Assembly: GCA_902796895.1 (NCBI GenBank)
Contig: CADBQV010000147.1
Location: forward strand, 1 to 11,465
Reading direction: 5' to 3'
Length of the DNA stretch: 11,465 nt
From: an uncultured Erysipelotrichaceae bacterium
GTDB taxonomy: Bacteria > Bacillota_I > Bacilli_A > Acholeplasmatales > Anaeroplasmataceae
Shown: positions 1 through 6,975 of the stretch, piece by piece
Position numbering within the stretch: the stretch's first letter is position 1
How the letters are laid out: the number at the start of each line of letters is the position of its first letter
Position numbers and translations under genes: made by a program
Notes under the pieces: generated by a model
Databases searched by the model: none
Told to the model about the DNA's origin: nothing
The model's input: only the letters and a program-made list of their open reading frames with translations

Positions 1-174
1 ATGCTTAAATTAAATATATGTAAAAAAGTAAAAATCCTAGATTCTAATTCTTATTTAGTTAATGCTAAAAAATTATATAATTTAGTTAAAGATATATTAA
101 AAAAAGATATACATGCCTTTGACGATTTAAGAGATTTAAATAAATATATAGATTGGAGTAAGACTTATGATTAA
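1..174 (+). CDS. C-terminal part of an unrecognised protein, cut by window edge
   Basis: An open frame runs from the first base of the window to a TAA at 172-174, giving 57 residues. An ATG occupies bases 1-3, but no upstream sequence is visible to show a ribosome site, so this may be the tail of a longer gene rather than a complete small one. The peptide is lysine, leucine and aspartate rich and ends in IDWSKTYD. No catalytic motif is visible and I do not recognise the family. Its stop lies inside the start of the next gene (8-base overlap, ATGATTAA), so the two are probably translationally coupled. Because the next gene resembles capsule-cluster acetyltransferases, a role in polysaccharide synthesis, for example as the end of a glycosyl- or pyruvyltransferase, is a guess from context only. 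Confidence 0.6.
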   Translation: MLKLNICKKVKILDSNSYLVNAKKLYNLVKDILKKDIHAFDDLRDLNKYIDWSKTYD

Positions 175-754
175 AACAAAAGAAGATTTAAAATATTATA
201 TGCTTCAAGATAAATTAAATTTAAGAGTAAAAAATGATAAGCCTAAAAAATTTGATGAAATATGGAAATATGAAATAATACTTCGAAAGCATGAATATTA
301 TAATAATTTAGAAAAGAAAAATATATTTCAAAAAATATTATTAAATCATTATAAAAATAAACATCATAAGTATTCTATAAAATATACTACATCCATTCCA
401 ATTAATGTATGTGGTCCTGGACTATCTATAGCCCATCTTGGTACTATCTATATAAACTCAAAGGCTATGGTTGGTAAGAATTTAAGAATTCAATCAGGTG
501 TTACAATTGGTGGTGTTGCTAAAAACAAAGAAGCATTTCCAATTATTGAAGATAATGTCTATATCGGTTCTGGAGCTAAAATTATAGGACCTGTAAGAGT
601 AGCTAAAAATGTCGCAATAGGCGCTAATGCAGTAGTATGTAAGGATATATTAGAAAAATCTACATCATGGGCAGGCATACCTGCTAAAAAGATTTCTGAT
701 AATAATTCATGGGCATATTTATCTATAGATGTATTAAAGGATGAAGAACAATGA
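167..754 (+). CDS. Serine acetyltransferase-like hexapeptide-repeat O-acetyltransferase, probably polysaccharide-modifying
   Basis: Cytosolic enzyme of 195 residues expected to move an acetyl group from acetyl-CoA to a hydroxyl. Residues about 1-50 are a helical lead (KSKEDL-like opening, IWKYEIILRKHEYY at 33-46) seen in acetyltransferases from capsule clusters. Residues about 78-172 form a left-handed beta-helix of hexapeptide repeats (LRIQSGVTIGG, VYIGSGAKIIG, VAIGANAVV) closing with AGIPAKK at 169-175. His90 in GLSIAHLGT sits where serine acetyltransferases carry a catalytic histidine. The protein is shorter than CysE (about 270) and lacks its N-terminal helical domain, so O-acetylation of a surface sugar fits better than cysteine synthesis; the acceptor is not shown by sequence. 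The start is supported by GGAG at 155-158, eight bases ahead. It overlaps its neighbours on both sides (8 and 4 bases), implying one operon. Confidence 0.85.
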   Translation: MIKTKEDLKYYMLQDKLNLRVKNDKPKKFDEIWKYEIILRKHEYYNNLEKKNIFQKILLNHYKNKHHKYSIKYTTSIPINVCGPGLSIAHLGTIYINSKAMVGKNLRIQSGVTIGGVAKNKEAFPIIEDNVYIGSGAKIIGPVRVAKNVAIGANAVVCKDILEKSTSWAGIPAKKISDNNSWAYLSIDVLKDEEQ

Positions 755-1401
755 AAAATATTTTAGATATGTTATTTTTAAAGAATGTTAAATTAGATAA
801 ATCTGTTTTTAGAAATATGTATTATTCATCTGATAAATCATCATTTGCAGGAATGGATTTAAATATATTAAGTGAAAATAAAAAATATGATAAATATGAA
901 ATATTAAAAGATATATTAAAGGATATTGGTGAATGTCATCAAGAATATATGGCATTTATAAAGCTAAAAGATAAAACATATTTTATAAGAATATTAAAAG
1001 ATAATGATCAAAAAATATATGATATATTAATGTATTTAATTAATGATTCAAAAGATTTGAAAAAATATGATAGTATATTTTTTAAAGATTATATTAAAAT
1101 ACCTAAAGAATTAGAAGATATTAATAAAACTATTATCTATATAAATAATCATATAAACATCATAAAAAATGCTAAATATTTCACATCATATTTAGGATAT
1201 GAGGATTGGGATTATAAAAATAAATGCTTAAATATGATAGATGTATCATTAACAAAAAATGTAATAGATGATTTTAAAAATCAAGATTTTATTAATGTTT
1301 ATGAATTTGTTACTAATGGCAAAGAATTAATAAAATTAAAAATAGAATTTAAATATCTTTTAGGCTTTTATTACATTGAAAATATTGAAAAAATGGATTA
1401 G
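751..1401 (+). CDS. Hypothetical protein, last gene of the polysaccharide-like operon
   Basis: Unrecognised protein of 216 residues. It starts at an ATG overlapping the TGA of the acetyltransferase gene (ATGA, 751-754), with AAAGGA at 736-741 as ribosome site, so translation is probably coupled. The sequence is rich in lysine, isoleucine, aspartate and asparagine and is among the most AT-rich coding stretches in the window. There is no signal peptide and no clear membrane segment; the most hydrophobic patches are short (YLLGFYYI near 203-210). I see no nucleotide-binding, metal-binding or repeat motif. Residues about 50-90 (KYEILKDILKD, then MAFIKLKDKTYFIRILKD) look like a helix followed by a beta hairpin. 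Position at the end of a polysaccharide-type operon suggests an accessory role there, but that is only guilt by association. Its stop codon lies within the terminator stem. Confidence 0.7.
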   Translation: MKNILDMLFLKNVKLDKSVFRNMYYSSDKSSFAGMDLNILSENKKYDKYEILKDILKDIGECHQEYMAFIKLKDKTYFIRILKDNDQKIYDILMYLINDSKDLKKYDSIFFKDYIKIPKELEDINKTIIYINNHINIIKNAKYFTSYLGYEDWDYKNKCLNMIDVSLTKNVIDDFKNQDFINVYEFVTNGKELIKLKIEFKYLLGFYYIENIEKMD

Positions 1402-1435
1402 CAATATAAAAATAAATATTGCTAGTCTTTTTTTT
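1396..1435 (+). terminator. Intrinsic terminator closing the first operon
   Basis: Bases 1396-1407 (GATTAGCAATAT) pair with 1416-1427 (ATATTGCTAGTC): 12 pairs including one G-U, with an 8-base A-rich loop. Eight T residues follow at 1428-1435. The stem contains the TAG stop (1399-1401) of the preceding gene. This is the clearest Rho-independent terminator in the window and separates the polysaccharide-like operon from glnS. Confidence 0.85.
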
Positions 1436-1440
1436 ACTTT

Positions 1441-1451
1441 TGTTATATAAT
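1441..1451 (+). promoter_or_regulatory. Probable extended -10 promoter for glnS
   Basis: TG at 1441-1442, one base, then TATATA at 1444-1449 gives an extended -10; an overlapping TATAAT lies at 1446-1451. No good -35 hexamer stands at the right distance, since that position falls in the terminator stem and T run. Expected transcription start is near 1456-1458, giving a leader of about 27 bases that still includes the AAGGA ribosome site at 1468-1472. The leader is too short for a T-box or other riboswitch. Confidence 0.5.
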
Positions 1452-1483
1452 AACAATGTATATTTTTAAGGACGTGATTTTAA

Positions 1484-3142
1484 ATGGCTGAAATTAATAA
1501 CTTCATTAAAACTATTATGCAACAGGATTTAGATAGTGGAGCTATCGATTCTATTATTACAAGATTTCCACCTGAGCCTAATGCATATTTACATATCGGA
1601 CATGCAAGAGCTATTATAACTAACTTTGAATTAGCTAAAGCATTTAATGGTAAAACTAATCTAAGATTTGATGATACAAACCCTGCAAAGGAAGATCAAG
1701 AATTTGTAGATGGTATTATATCTGATTTAGCATGGTTAGGATATAATCCTGCTAATGTTTTTTATGGATCTGATTATTTTGAAAAGACATATGAAAAAGC
1801 AATTATGCTAATTAAAAAAGGATTAGCATATGTTGATGATTTAACTCAAGAAGAAATATCTAAATATAGAGGCACATTAAATGAGCCTGGTAAAAATTCA
1901 CCATATAGAGATAGAAGTGTTGAAGAAAATTTAAAGCTATTTGAAGAAATGAAAAATGGCAAATATAAAGATGGTGAAAAGACATTAAGAGCTAAAATTG
2001 ATATGTCAAGCCCTAATATTAACATGCGTGATCCTGTAATGTATAGAATATTACATATTAATCATCATAGACAAGGTACTAAATGGTGTATTTTCCCTAT
2101 GTATGATTTTGCTCACCCACTACAAGATTCATTTGAAGGTATTACACATTCTTTATGCTCACTAGAATATGATAACCATAGAGTATTATATGATTGGGTT
2201 GTTGAAAACTGTGAGATTGAAAAGGAATATGGTAAAAGACCTCACCAAATTGAATTTGGTAGATTAAATATCACAAATACAATAATGTCAAAAAGATATT
2301 TAAGAGCTTTAGTTGATTCTAAAAAGGTATCAGGATATGACGATCCTAGAATGCCTACACTTTGTGGACTTAGAAGAAGAGGCTTTACTGCTGATTCTAT
2401 TAGAAATTTCATTTTATCTACAGGCCTATCAAGAGTTAATTCAACTGTAGAAGCTGATTCACTTGATGAAGCATTAAGAGATGATTTGAAATTAAAAACA
2501 TTGCGTCCTAACGCAATTATTGATCCAATAAAGGTTATTATTGATAATTACCCAGAAGGTAAGGTTGAATATCTAGATTGTCCAAACAATCAAGAAAATG
2601 AAGAATTAGGCTCAAGAAAAATTGCATTTTCACGTGAAGTATATATTGAACGTGAAGACTTTATTGAACAAAAGCCTAATAAAAAATGGAAGAGACTTGC
2701 ACTAGACGTTGAAGTTAGATTAATGCATGCATATTTCATTAAAGCAGTTAGTGTTGAAAAGGATGAATTAGGAAATATTACATTAATTCATGCTACATAT
2801 GATCCTGAAACAAGAAGCGGCTCTGGCTTTGATTTAAGAAAGCCAAATGGAAATATCCATTTTGTTGAAGCCTCAACTGCTATAAAAGCTGAATTTAGAT
2901 TATTTGAACCACTATTATTAGATGAAACAGAAGAAAATAAGGATTTAGATTTTATGGATAGATTAAATCCTAATTCAATAACTATTAAAGAAGGATTCGT
3001 AGAAGAATCATTAAAGGATACAAAAGAATTAGACCACTATCAATTTATTAGAAATGGTTATTATGTAACTGATAAGGATTCAACAAATGAAAAACTAGTA
3101 TTTAATAGAACATGTGGTTTAAAATCATCATTTAAATTATAA
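1484..3142 (+). CDS. glnS: Glutaminyl-tRNA synthetase (GlnRS)
   Basis: Charges tRNA-Gln with glutamine using ATP in the cytosol. Class I catalytic signature [14 protein letters not shown] at residues 29-42 has HIGH at 37-40; the KMSKS-type loop reads IMSKR at 267-271, followed by the GlnRS-like stretch [19 protein letters not shown]. Residues about 340-545 match the two-barrel anticodon-binding region of GlnRS. Length of 552 is close to the E. coli enzyme (about 554). The PPEPN-YLHIGHA form separates GlnRS from bacterial GluRS, which makes a glutamate enzyme unlikely. The usual glycine after PPEPN is alanine here (Ala34). The ATG is preceded by AAGGA at 1468-1472, spacing 11. It is flanked by a terminator upstream and a hairpin downstream, so it is probably a one-gene transcript. 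Many Bacillota make Gln-tRNA through GatCAB instead; a direct GlnRS occurs in some lineages. Confidence 0.96.
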   Translation: MAEINNFIKTIMQQDLDSGAIDSIITRFPPEPNAYLHIGHARAIITNFELAKAFNGKTNLRFDDTNPAKEDQEFVDGIISDLAWLGYNPANVFYGSDYFEKTYEKAIMLIKKGLAYVDDLTQEEISKYRGTLNEPGKNSPYRDRSVEENLKLFEEMKNGKYKDGEKTLRAKIDMSSPNINMRDPVMYRILHINHHRQGTKWCIFPMYDFAHPLQDSFEGITHSLCSLEYDNHRVLYDWVVENCEIEKEYGKRPHQIEFGRLNITNTIMSKRYLRALVDSKKVSGYDDPRMPTLCGLRRRGFTADSIRNFILSTGLSRVNSTVEADSLDEALRDDLKLKTLRPNAIIDPIKVIIDNYPEGKVEYLDCPNNQENEELGSRKIAFSREVYIEREDFIEQKPNKKWKRLALDVEVRLMHAYFIKAVSVEKDELGNITLIHATYDPETRSGSGFDLRKPNGNIHFVEASTAIKAEFRLFEPLLLDETEENKDLDFMDRLNPNSITIKEGFVEESLKDTKELDHYQFIRNGYYVTDKDSTNEKLVFNRTCGLKSSFKL

Positions 3143-3143
3143 T

Positions 3144-3169
3144 AAGGGACTGTCTTAGGACAGCCCTTT
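3144..3169 (+). terminator. Hairpin behind glnS, possible weak terminator
   Basis: AAGGG (3144-3148) pairs with CCCTT (3164-3168) and CTGTC (3150-3154) pairs with GACAG (3159-3163), with A3149 bulged and a TTAG loop. The stem is GC-rich for this genome, but the tail is only TTTA, so termination may be partial and some transcripts may run on into the ABC-F gene. No other promoter of good quality is visible for that gene. Confidence 0.55.
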
Positions 3170-3195
3170 ACTACGTTATATAAAGGAGAATTAAA

Positions 3196-4767
3196 ATGCT
3201 AAAAACTATAAATTTAGGAATTCAATATGGTTCAAGAAAATTATTTGAGCATGTTGATTTAACATTTTCAAAAGGAAATTGTTATGGAATAATTGGCGCA
3301 AATGGTGCTGGTAAATCTACATTTTTAAAGGTTTTATCAGGAGATATTGAATCAACTGAGGGTGAAGTATATATGGATCCTAACGAAAGAATGAGTGTAT
3401 TACGTCAGGACCAACATGCATATGATAATGAAACAGTATTAAAAACAGTACTTTTAGGTCATAAAAGATTAATAGAAGTAATGGAAGAAAAAGATAAATT
3501 ATACGAAAAGGCTGATTTTACAGATGCCGATGGTATTCGTGCTTCAGAACTTGAAGGCGAATTTGCTGAAATGGGAGGCTGGGAGGCTGAATCAGATGCT
3601 GAAAGCTTACTTGCAGGCCTTGGTGTTTCTAGTGATTATTTATATTCATTAATGGGTGAATTAGATGCTAAATTAAAAATTAAGGTATTACTAGCTCAAG
3701 CATTATTTGGTAATCCTGATATTTTACTTTTAGATGAGCCTACAAATAACTTAGATTACAAATCTACAAGATGGCTTGAAAATTTCTTATTGAATTTTGA
3801 AAATACAGTTTTAATCGTAAGCCACGATAGACATTTTTTAAATAATGTTTGTACACATATATGTGATGTAGATTATAAGAAAATCAAATTATATGTTGGA
3901 AATTATGAATTCTGGTATGAATCAAGTCAATTAGCTAAAAAGCAAGCTGAGGATGTAAATAAAAAATCAGAACAAAAGATTAAAGAATTAAAAGAATTTA
4001 TCGCAAGATTCAGTGCTAATAAATCTAAATCTAGACAAGCAACATCTAGAAAGAAATTATTAGATAAAATTGTACTTGAGGATATTGAACCATCATCTAG
4101 AAGATATCCATATATTGGATTTAAACCATCTAGAGAGGTTGGAAATGATATTTTAATTGTTGAGCATTTAACTAAAGAAGGATTCTTTAAGGATTTAACA
4201 TTTACTGTTAATAAAAATGATAAAATCGCATTTTTAGCTGAAAACTCAATGCAAATAACAACATTATTCAATATTTTAAATGGAAAAGATAAAGACTTTA
4301 GCGGTAAATTTAAATGGGGTATAACTACAAATGTAGGTTATTTATTCCAAGATAATAAAGAATTATTCGATAAGGATTTAAGCTTAGTAGATTGGCTAAG
4401 ACAATATTCAAAAGAAGATCAAACAGAAACATTTATTCGTGGCTGGTTAGGTAGAATGCTTTTTTCAGGTGAAGAATCACTAAAAAAATGTAATGTTTTA
4501 TCAGGTGGCGAAAAAATAAGATGTAATTTTGCAAAATTAATGCTTGAATCTCCTAATATTTTAGTATTAGAAGATCCAACAAACCATCTAGATTTGGAAT
4601 CTATTACTGCACTTAATGAAGGTATGATAAATTATAAAGGAAATATTTTATTTTCTTCACATGATGCCGAATTATTACAAACAGTAGCTAATAGAATTAT
4701 TTCATTTAACCTAGATGGTACATATGAAGATAAATTATCTACATATGAAGAATTTATAGGTGAATAA
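3196..4767 (+). CDS. ABC-F family ATPase, YbiT/YkpA-like subfamily, with degenerate second ATP site
   Basis: Soluble twin-ABC protein (523 residues, no membrane segments) of the ABC-F family, whose members bind the ribosomal E site and tune translation or give antibiotic protection. Domain 1: Walker A GANGAGKST at 34-42, Walker B with catalytic Glu in ILLLDEPTNNLD at 176-187, His switch SHD at 209-211. The basic helical linker spans about 240-300. Domain 2: LSGGE at 435-439, Walker B-like VLEDPTNHLDLE from 457, SHD at 488-490. The atypical first signature LMGEL (152-156) followed by LKIKVLLAQALF, and ESITALN in domain 2, match the YbiT/YkpA-like group. Odd: the second P-loop reads AENSMQITT (348-356) with no lysine, and Asp-Glu of Walker B is swapped to Glu-Asp. 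Ribosome site AAAGGAG at 3182-3188, spacing 7. pcrA follows after 24 bases, probably co-transcribed. An antibiotic-resistance role is not indicated. Confidence 0.93.
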   Translation: MLKTINLGIQYGSRKLFEHVDLTFSKGNCYGIIGANGAGKSTFLKVLSGDIESTEGEVYMDPNERMSVLRQDQHAYDNETVLKTVLLGHKRLIEVMEEKDKLYEKADFTDADGIRASELEGEFAEMGGWEAESDAESLLAGLGVSSDYLYSLMGELDAKLKIKVLLAQALFGNPDILLLDEPTNNLDYKSTRWLENFLLNFENTVLIVSHDRHFLNNVCTHICDVDYKKIKLYVGNYEFWYESSQLAKKQAEDVNKKSEQKIKELKEFIARFSANKSKSRQATSRKKLLDKIVLEDIEPSSRRYPYIGFKPSREVGNDILIVEHLTKEGFFKDLTFTVNKNDKIAFLAENSMQITTLFNILNGKDKDFSGKFKWGITTNVGYLFQDNKELFDKDLSLVDWLRQYSKEDQTETFIRGWLGRMLFSGEESLKKCNVLSGGEKIRCNFAKLMLESPNILVLEDPTNHLDLESITALNEGMINYKGNILFSSHDAELLQTVANRIISFNLDGTYEDKLSTYEEFIGE

Positions 4768-4791
4768 ATTAATTATAAATGAGGAATAAAA

Positions 4792-6915
4792 ATGGGATTA
4801 TTAGATAGATTAAATGAAGCACAATTAAAGGCAGTTACTACTACAGAAGGACCAGTCATGGTTATGGCAGGTGCCGGTTCAGGTAAAACTAGCGTCCTTA
4901 CAACAAGAATTGCATATTTAATCGATAAATGTGGGATATCTCCATCTAACATATTAGCTGTTACATTTACAAATAAGGCAGCTAATGAGATGAAAGAAAG
5001 AATCGAAAAGATGATTAATACTTCAACTTCATTTATGTGGATATCTACATTTCACTCATTTTGTTCTAGATTATTAAGAATTGAAATTGATAGATTAAAT
5101 CCATACACTAAATATTTCAATATTTTAGATGAAGATGATTCTTTAAAAATGGTAAGAGATATTATGAAAGAAAACAATATCGATTCATTTAAGCCAAAAA
5201 TAATTAAGAATTTAATATCTAAATCTAAAAACTTTGAAAACTTTAGTGTAAAGGATAGATTACTTGATGATACATTTAATACAGTTAAAGGATTATATGA
5301 TAATTCTTTAATGCAAAATAACGCACTTGATTTTGATGATTTAATTATTAAAACAATAGAATTATTAAAGAAAAACCCTGATATATTAGAAAAATATCAG
5401 GATAAATTTCAATATATATTAATTGATGAGTTTCAAGATACTAATACAATTCAATATGATTTAATTAAATTATTATCTAAGAAAAATAGAAATATATTTG
5501 TTGTTGGTGATGATTTCCAATCTATATATTCATTTAGAGGAGCTCAAATTAAAAATATTAGAAAATTCCAAAATGATTATACTGATTATAAATTAATATT
5601 ACTTGAACAAAATTATCGTTCAACTGAAGAAATATTAACTTTAGCTAATGATTCTATTAAAAATAATCCTAATCAAATTAAAAAACAAATGTTTTCATCT
5701 GATAAAAAAGGTAAAAAGCCAATTATATATACTGCCTTAAGTGCTAAAGCTGAGGTACAGTATGTTTTAGATGAGATGAAAAAATTAATATTATCAGGCA
5801 AAAAATATAATGATTTTGCGATAATGTATCGAGCTAATTATATTTCAAGAAATTTTGAAGAGGGATTAATTAGATATAATATACCTTATCAAATATATGG
5901 TGGTCTATCTTTTTTCAGCCGTGCTGAAATTAAAGATATGATTGCATATTTAAGATTAATATTAATTAATGATGATAATTTATCATTTGAAAGAATTATT
6001 AATACTCCTAAAAGAAAAATAGGAGATGCCATAGTTAATAAATTAAAGGTAATCGCAAATGATAATAATATATCATTATTTAAAGCAATTGACCTCTATA
6101 CAGGAAGTGGTCAGGGTTATAATAATTTAAAAGAATTTAAAGTAAAAATTGAATCAATTAAAGCACAAATTGAAAATCAATTACCAGAAGATATAATTGA
6201 TTTAATCGATAATGAATTCAATTATAGTGATTATTTAGATACAGAAGAAGATTTTGATACAGCAAAAGATAAAAAACAAAATATAAAAGAATTTAGACAA
6301 ATGATTAAAGAATCATTTAAAAATGATACATCTAATACAGATTACCTACTTTCATTCTTATCAGATTTAGCTTTAAAGACAGATAAGGATGAAGCAAAAG
6401 ATAGTAATTCAGTTATTTTAACTACATATCATCAAGCAAAAGGTCTTGAATTTGATACAGTATTTATGGTAGCAACTGAAAATGGAATTTTCCCTTCAAT
6501 AAATATTGAAACAACTGATGAGCTTGAAGAAGAAAGAAGAATATTTTATGTAGGTGTAACAAGAGCTAAAGAAAATTTATATATTACACATGCAAGTACT
6601 AGATATATATTTGGAAATGATGGTGATTGTGAGGAATCTGATTTTATATCAGAATTAAATCCTAATTTCTATACAAATGGTAATAATATTAAACAAAAGC
6701 CAATTGAAAAGAAAATAGAAATTAAAAAAGAAATAAAGCCAACCATTACTTTAAATAATGATGTCTCATTTAAAGTAGGAGATAAAGTAAAGCATAAAAT
6801 ATTTGGAAGTGGCATTGTTGTAAGCTATGATGGTAAGTTTGTAACAATCGCCTTTAGTGTTGAATATGGTGTTAAAAAATTACTAGCAAATCACCCATCT
6901 ATTGAAAAGCTTTAA
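4792..6915 (+). CDS. pcrA: ATP-dependent DNA helicase PcrA (UvrD/Rep superfamily 1)
   Basis: 3'-5' DNA helicase acting in excision repair, replication restart and clearing of proteins from DNA. Superfamily 1A motifs appear in order: Q motif LNEAQ (7-11), Walker A AGAGSGKT (26-33), Ia FTNKAANEM (60-68), Walker B IDEFQDTN (211-218), III GDDFQSIYSFRGA (239-251), IV LEQNYRST (271-278), V QAKGLEFD (548-555), VI VGVTRAKE (587-594). Residues about 660-707 (VGDKVKHKIFGSGIVV) are the Tudor-like tail of Gram-positive PcrA that contacts RNA polymerase, which argues for PcrA over Rep. Length 707 against a usual 720-750. Motif III has Phe where Bacillus PcrA has Asp. GAGGA at 4781-4785 supports the start. 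No terminator is visible after the gene; the next promoter begins two bases past its stop, so read-through into the following gene is possible. Confidence 0.96.
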   Translation: MGLLDRLNEAQLKAVTTTEGPVMVMAGAGSGKTSVLTTRIAYLIDKCGISPSNILAVTFTNKAANEMKERIEKMINTSTSFMWISTFHSFCSRLLRIEIDRLNPYTKYFNILDEDDSLKMVRDIMKENNIDSFKPKIIKNLISKSKNFENFSVKDRLLDDTFNTVKGLYDNSLMQNNALDFDDLIIKTIELLKKNPDILEKYQDKFQYILIDEFQDTNTIQYDLIKLLSKKNRNIFVVGDDFQSIYSFRGAQIKNIRKFQNDYTDYKLILLEQNYRSTEEILTLANDSIKNNPNQIKKQMFSSDKKGKKPIIYTALSAKAEVQYVLDEMKKLILSGKKYNDFAIMYRANYISRNFEEGLIRYNIPYQIYGGLSFFSRAEIKDMIAYLRLILINDDNLSFERIINTPKRKIGDAIVNKLKVIANDNNISLFKAIDLYTGSGQGYNNLKEFKVKIESIKAQIENQLPEDIIDLIDNEFNYSDYLDTEEDFDTAKDKKQNIKEFRQMIKESFKNDTSNTDYLLSFLSDLALKTDKDEAKDSNSVILTTYHQAKGLEFDTVFMVATENGIFPSINIETTDELEEERRIFYVGVTRAKENLYITHASTRYIFGNDGDCEESDFISELNPNFYTNGNNIKQKPIEKKIEIKKEIKPTITLNNDVSFKVGDKVKHKIFGSGIVVSYDGKFVTIAFSVEYGVKKLLANHPSIEKL

Positions 6916-6916
6916 T

Positions 6917-6945
6917 TTGCAACTAAAATGTTTTTTTGGTATAAT
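6917..6945 (+). promoter_or_regulatory. Strong sigma-A-type promoter for the TIR-like gene
   Basis: TTGCAA (6917-6922) and a perfect TATAAT (6940-6945) are spaced by 17 bases, and TGG directly ahead of TATAAT makes an extended -10. It is the best consensus promoter in the window. Expected start is near 6952, leaving a leader of about 24 bases with the AAGGAGA ribosome site at 6960-6966. No operator-like inverted repeat is evident. Confidence 0.75.
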
Positions 6946-6975
6946 ATTACTTAAATTTTAAGGAGAATATTTAAT

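Noticed and set aside
1436..1483. T-box or other riboswitch ahead of glnS
   Set aside because: Fewer than 50 bases separate the upstream terminator from the start codon, too short for a T-box.
3138..3143. TATAAT across the glnS stop codon as a promoter for the ABC-F gene
   Set aside because: No -35 at a suitable distance and no TG extension; the transcript would begin inside the hairpin at 3144-3168. Such hexamers are expected by chance at this AT content.
3177..3182. TATATA just ahead of the ABC-F ribosome site as a -10
   Set aside because: Transcription would start near 3189, after the AAAGGAG ribosome site, giving an unusable leader.
3927..4271. Open frame of 114 residues on the - strand
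   Set aside because: It lies wholly inside the ABC-F gene in antisense, has no recognisable domain, and the + strand protein across it is clearly a conserved family.
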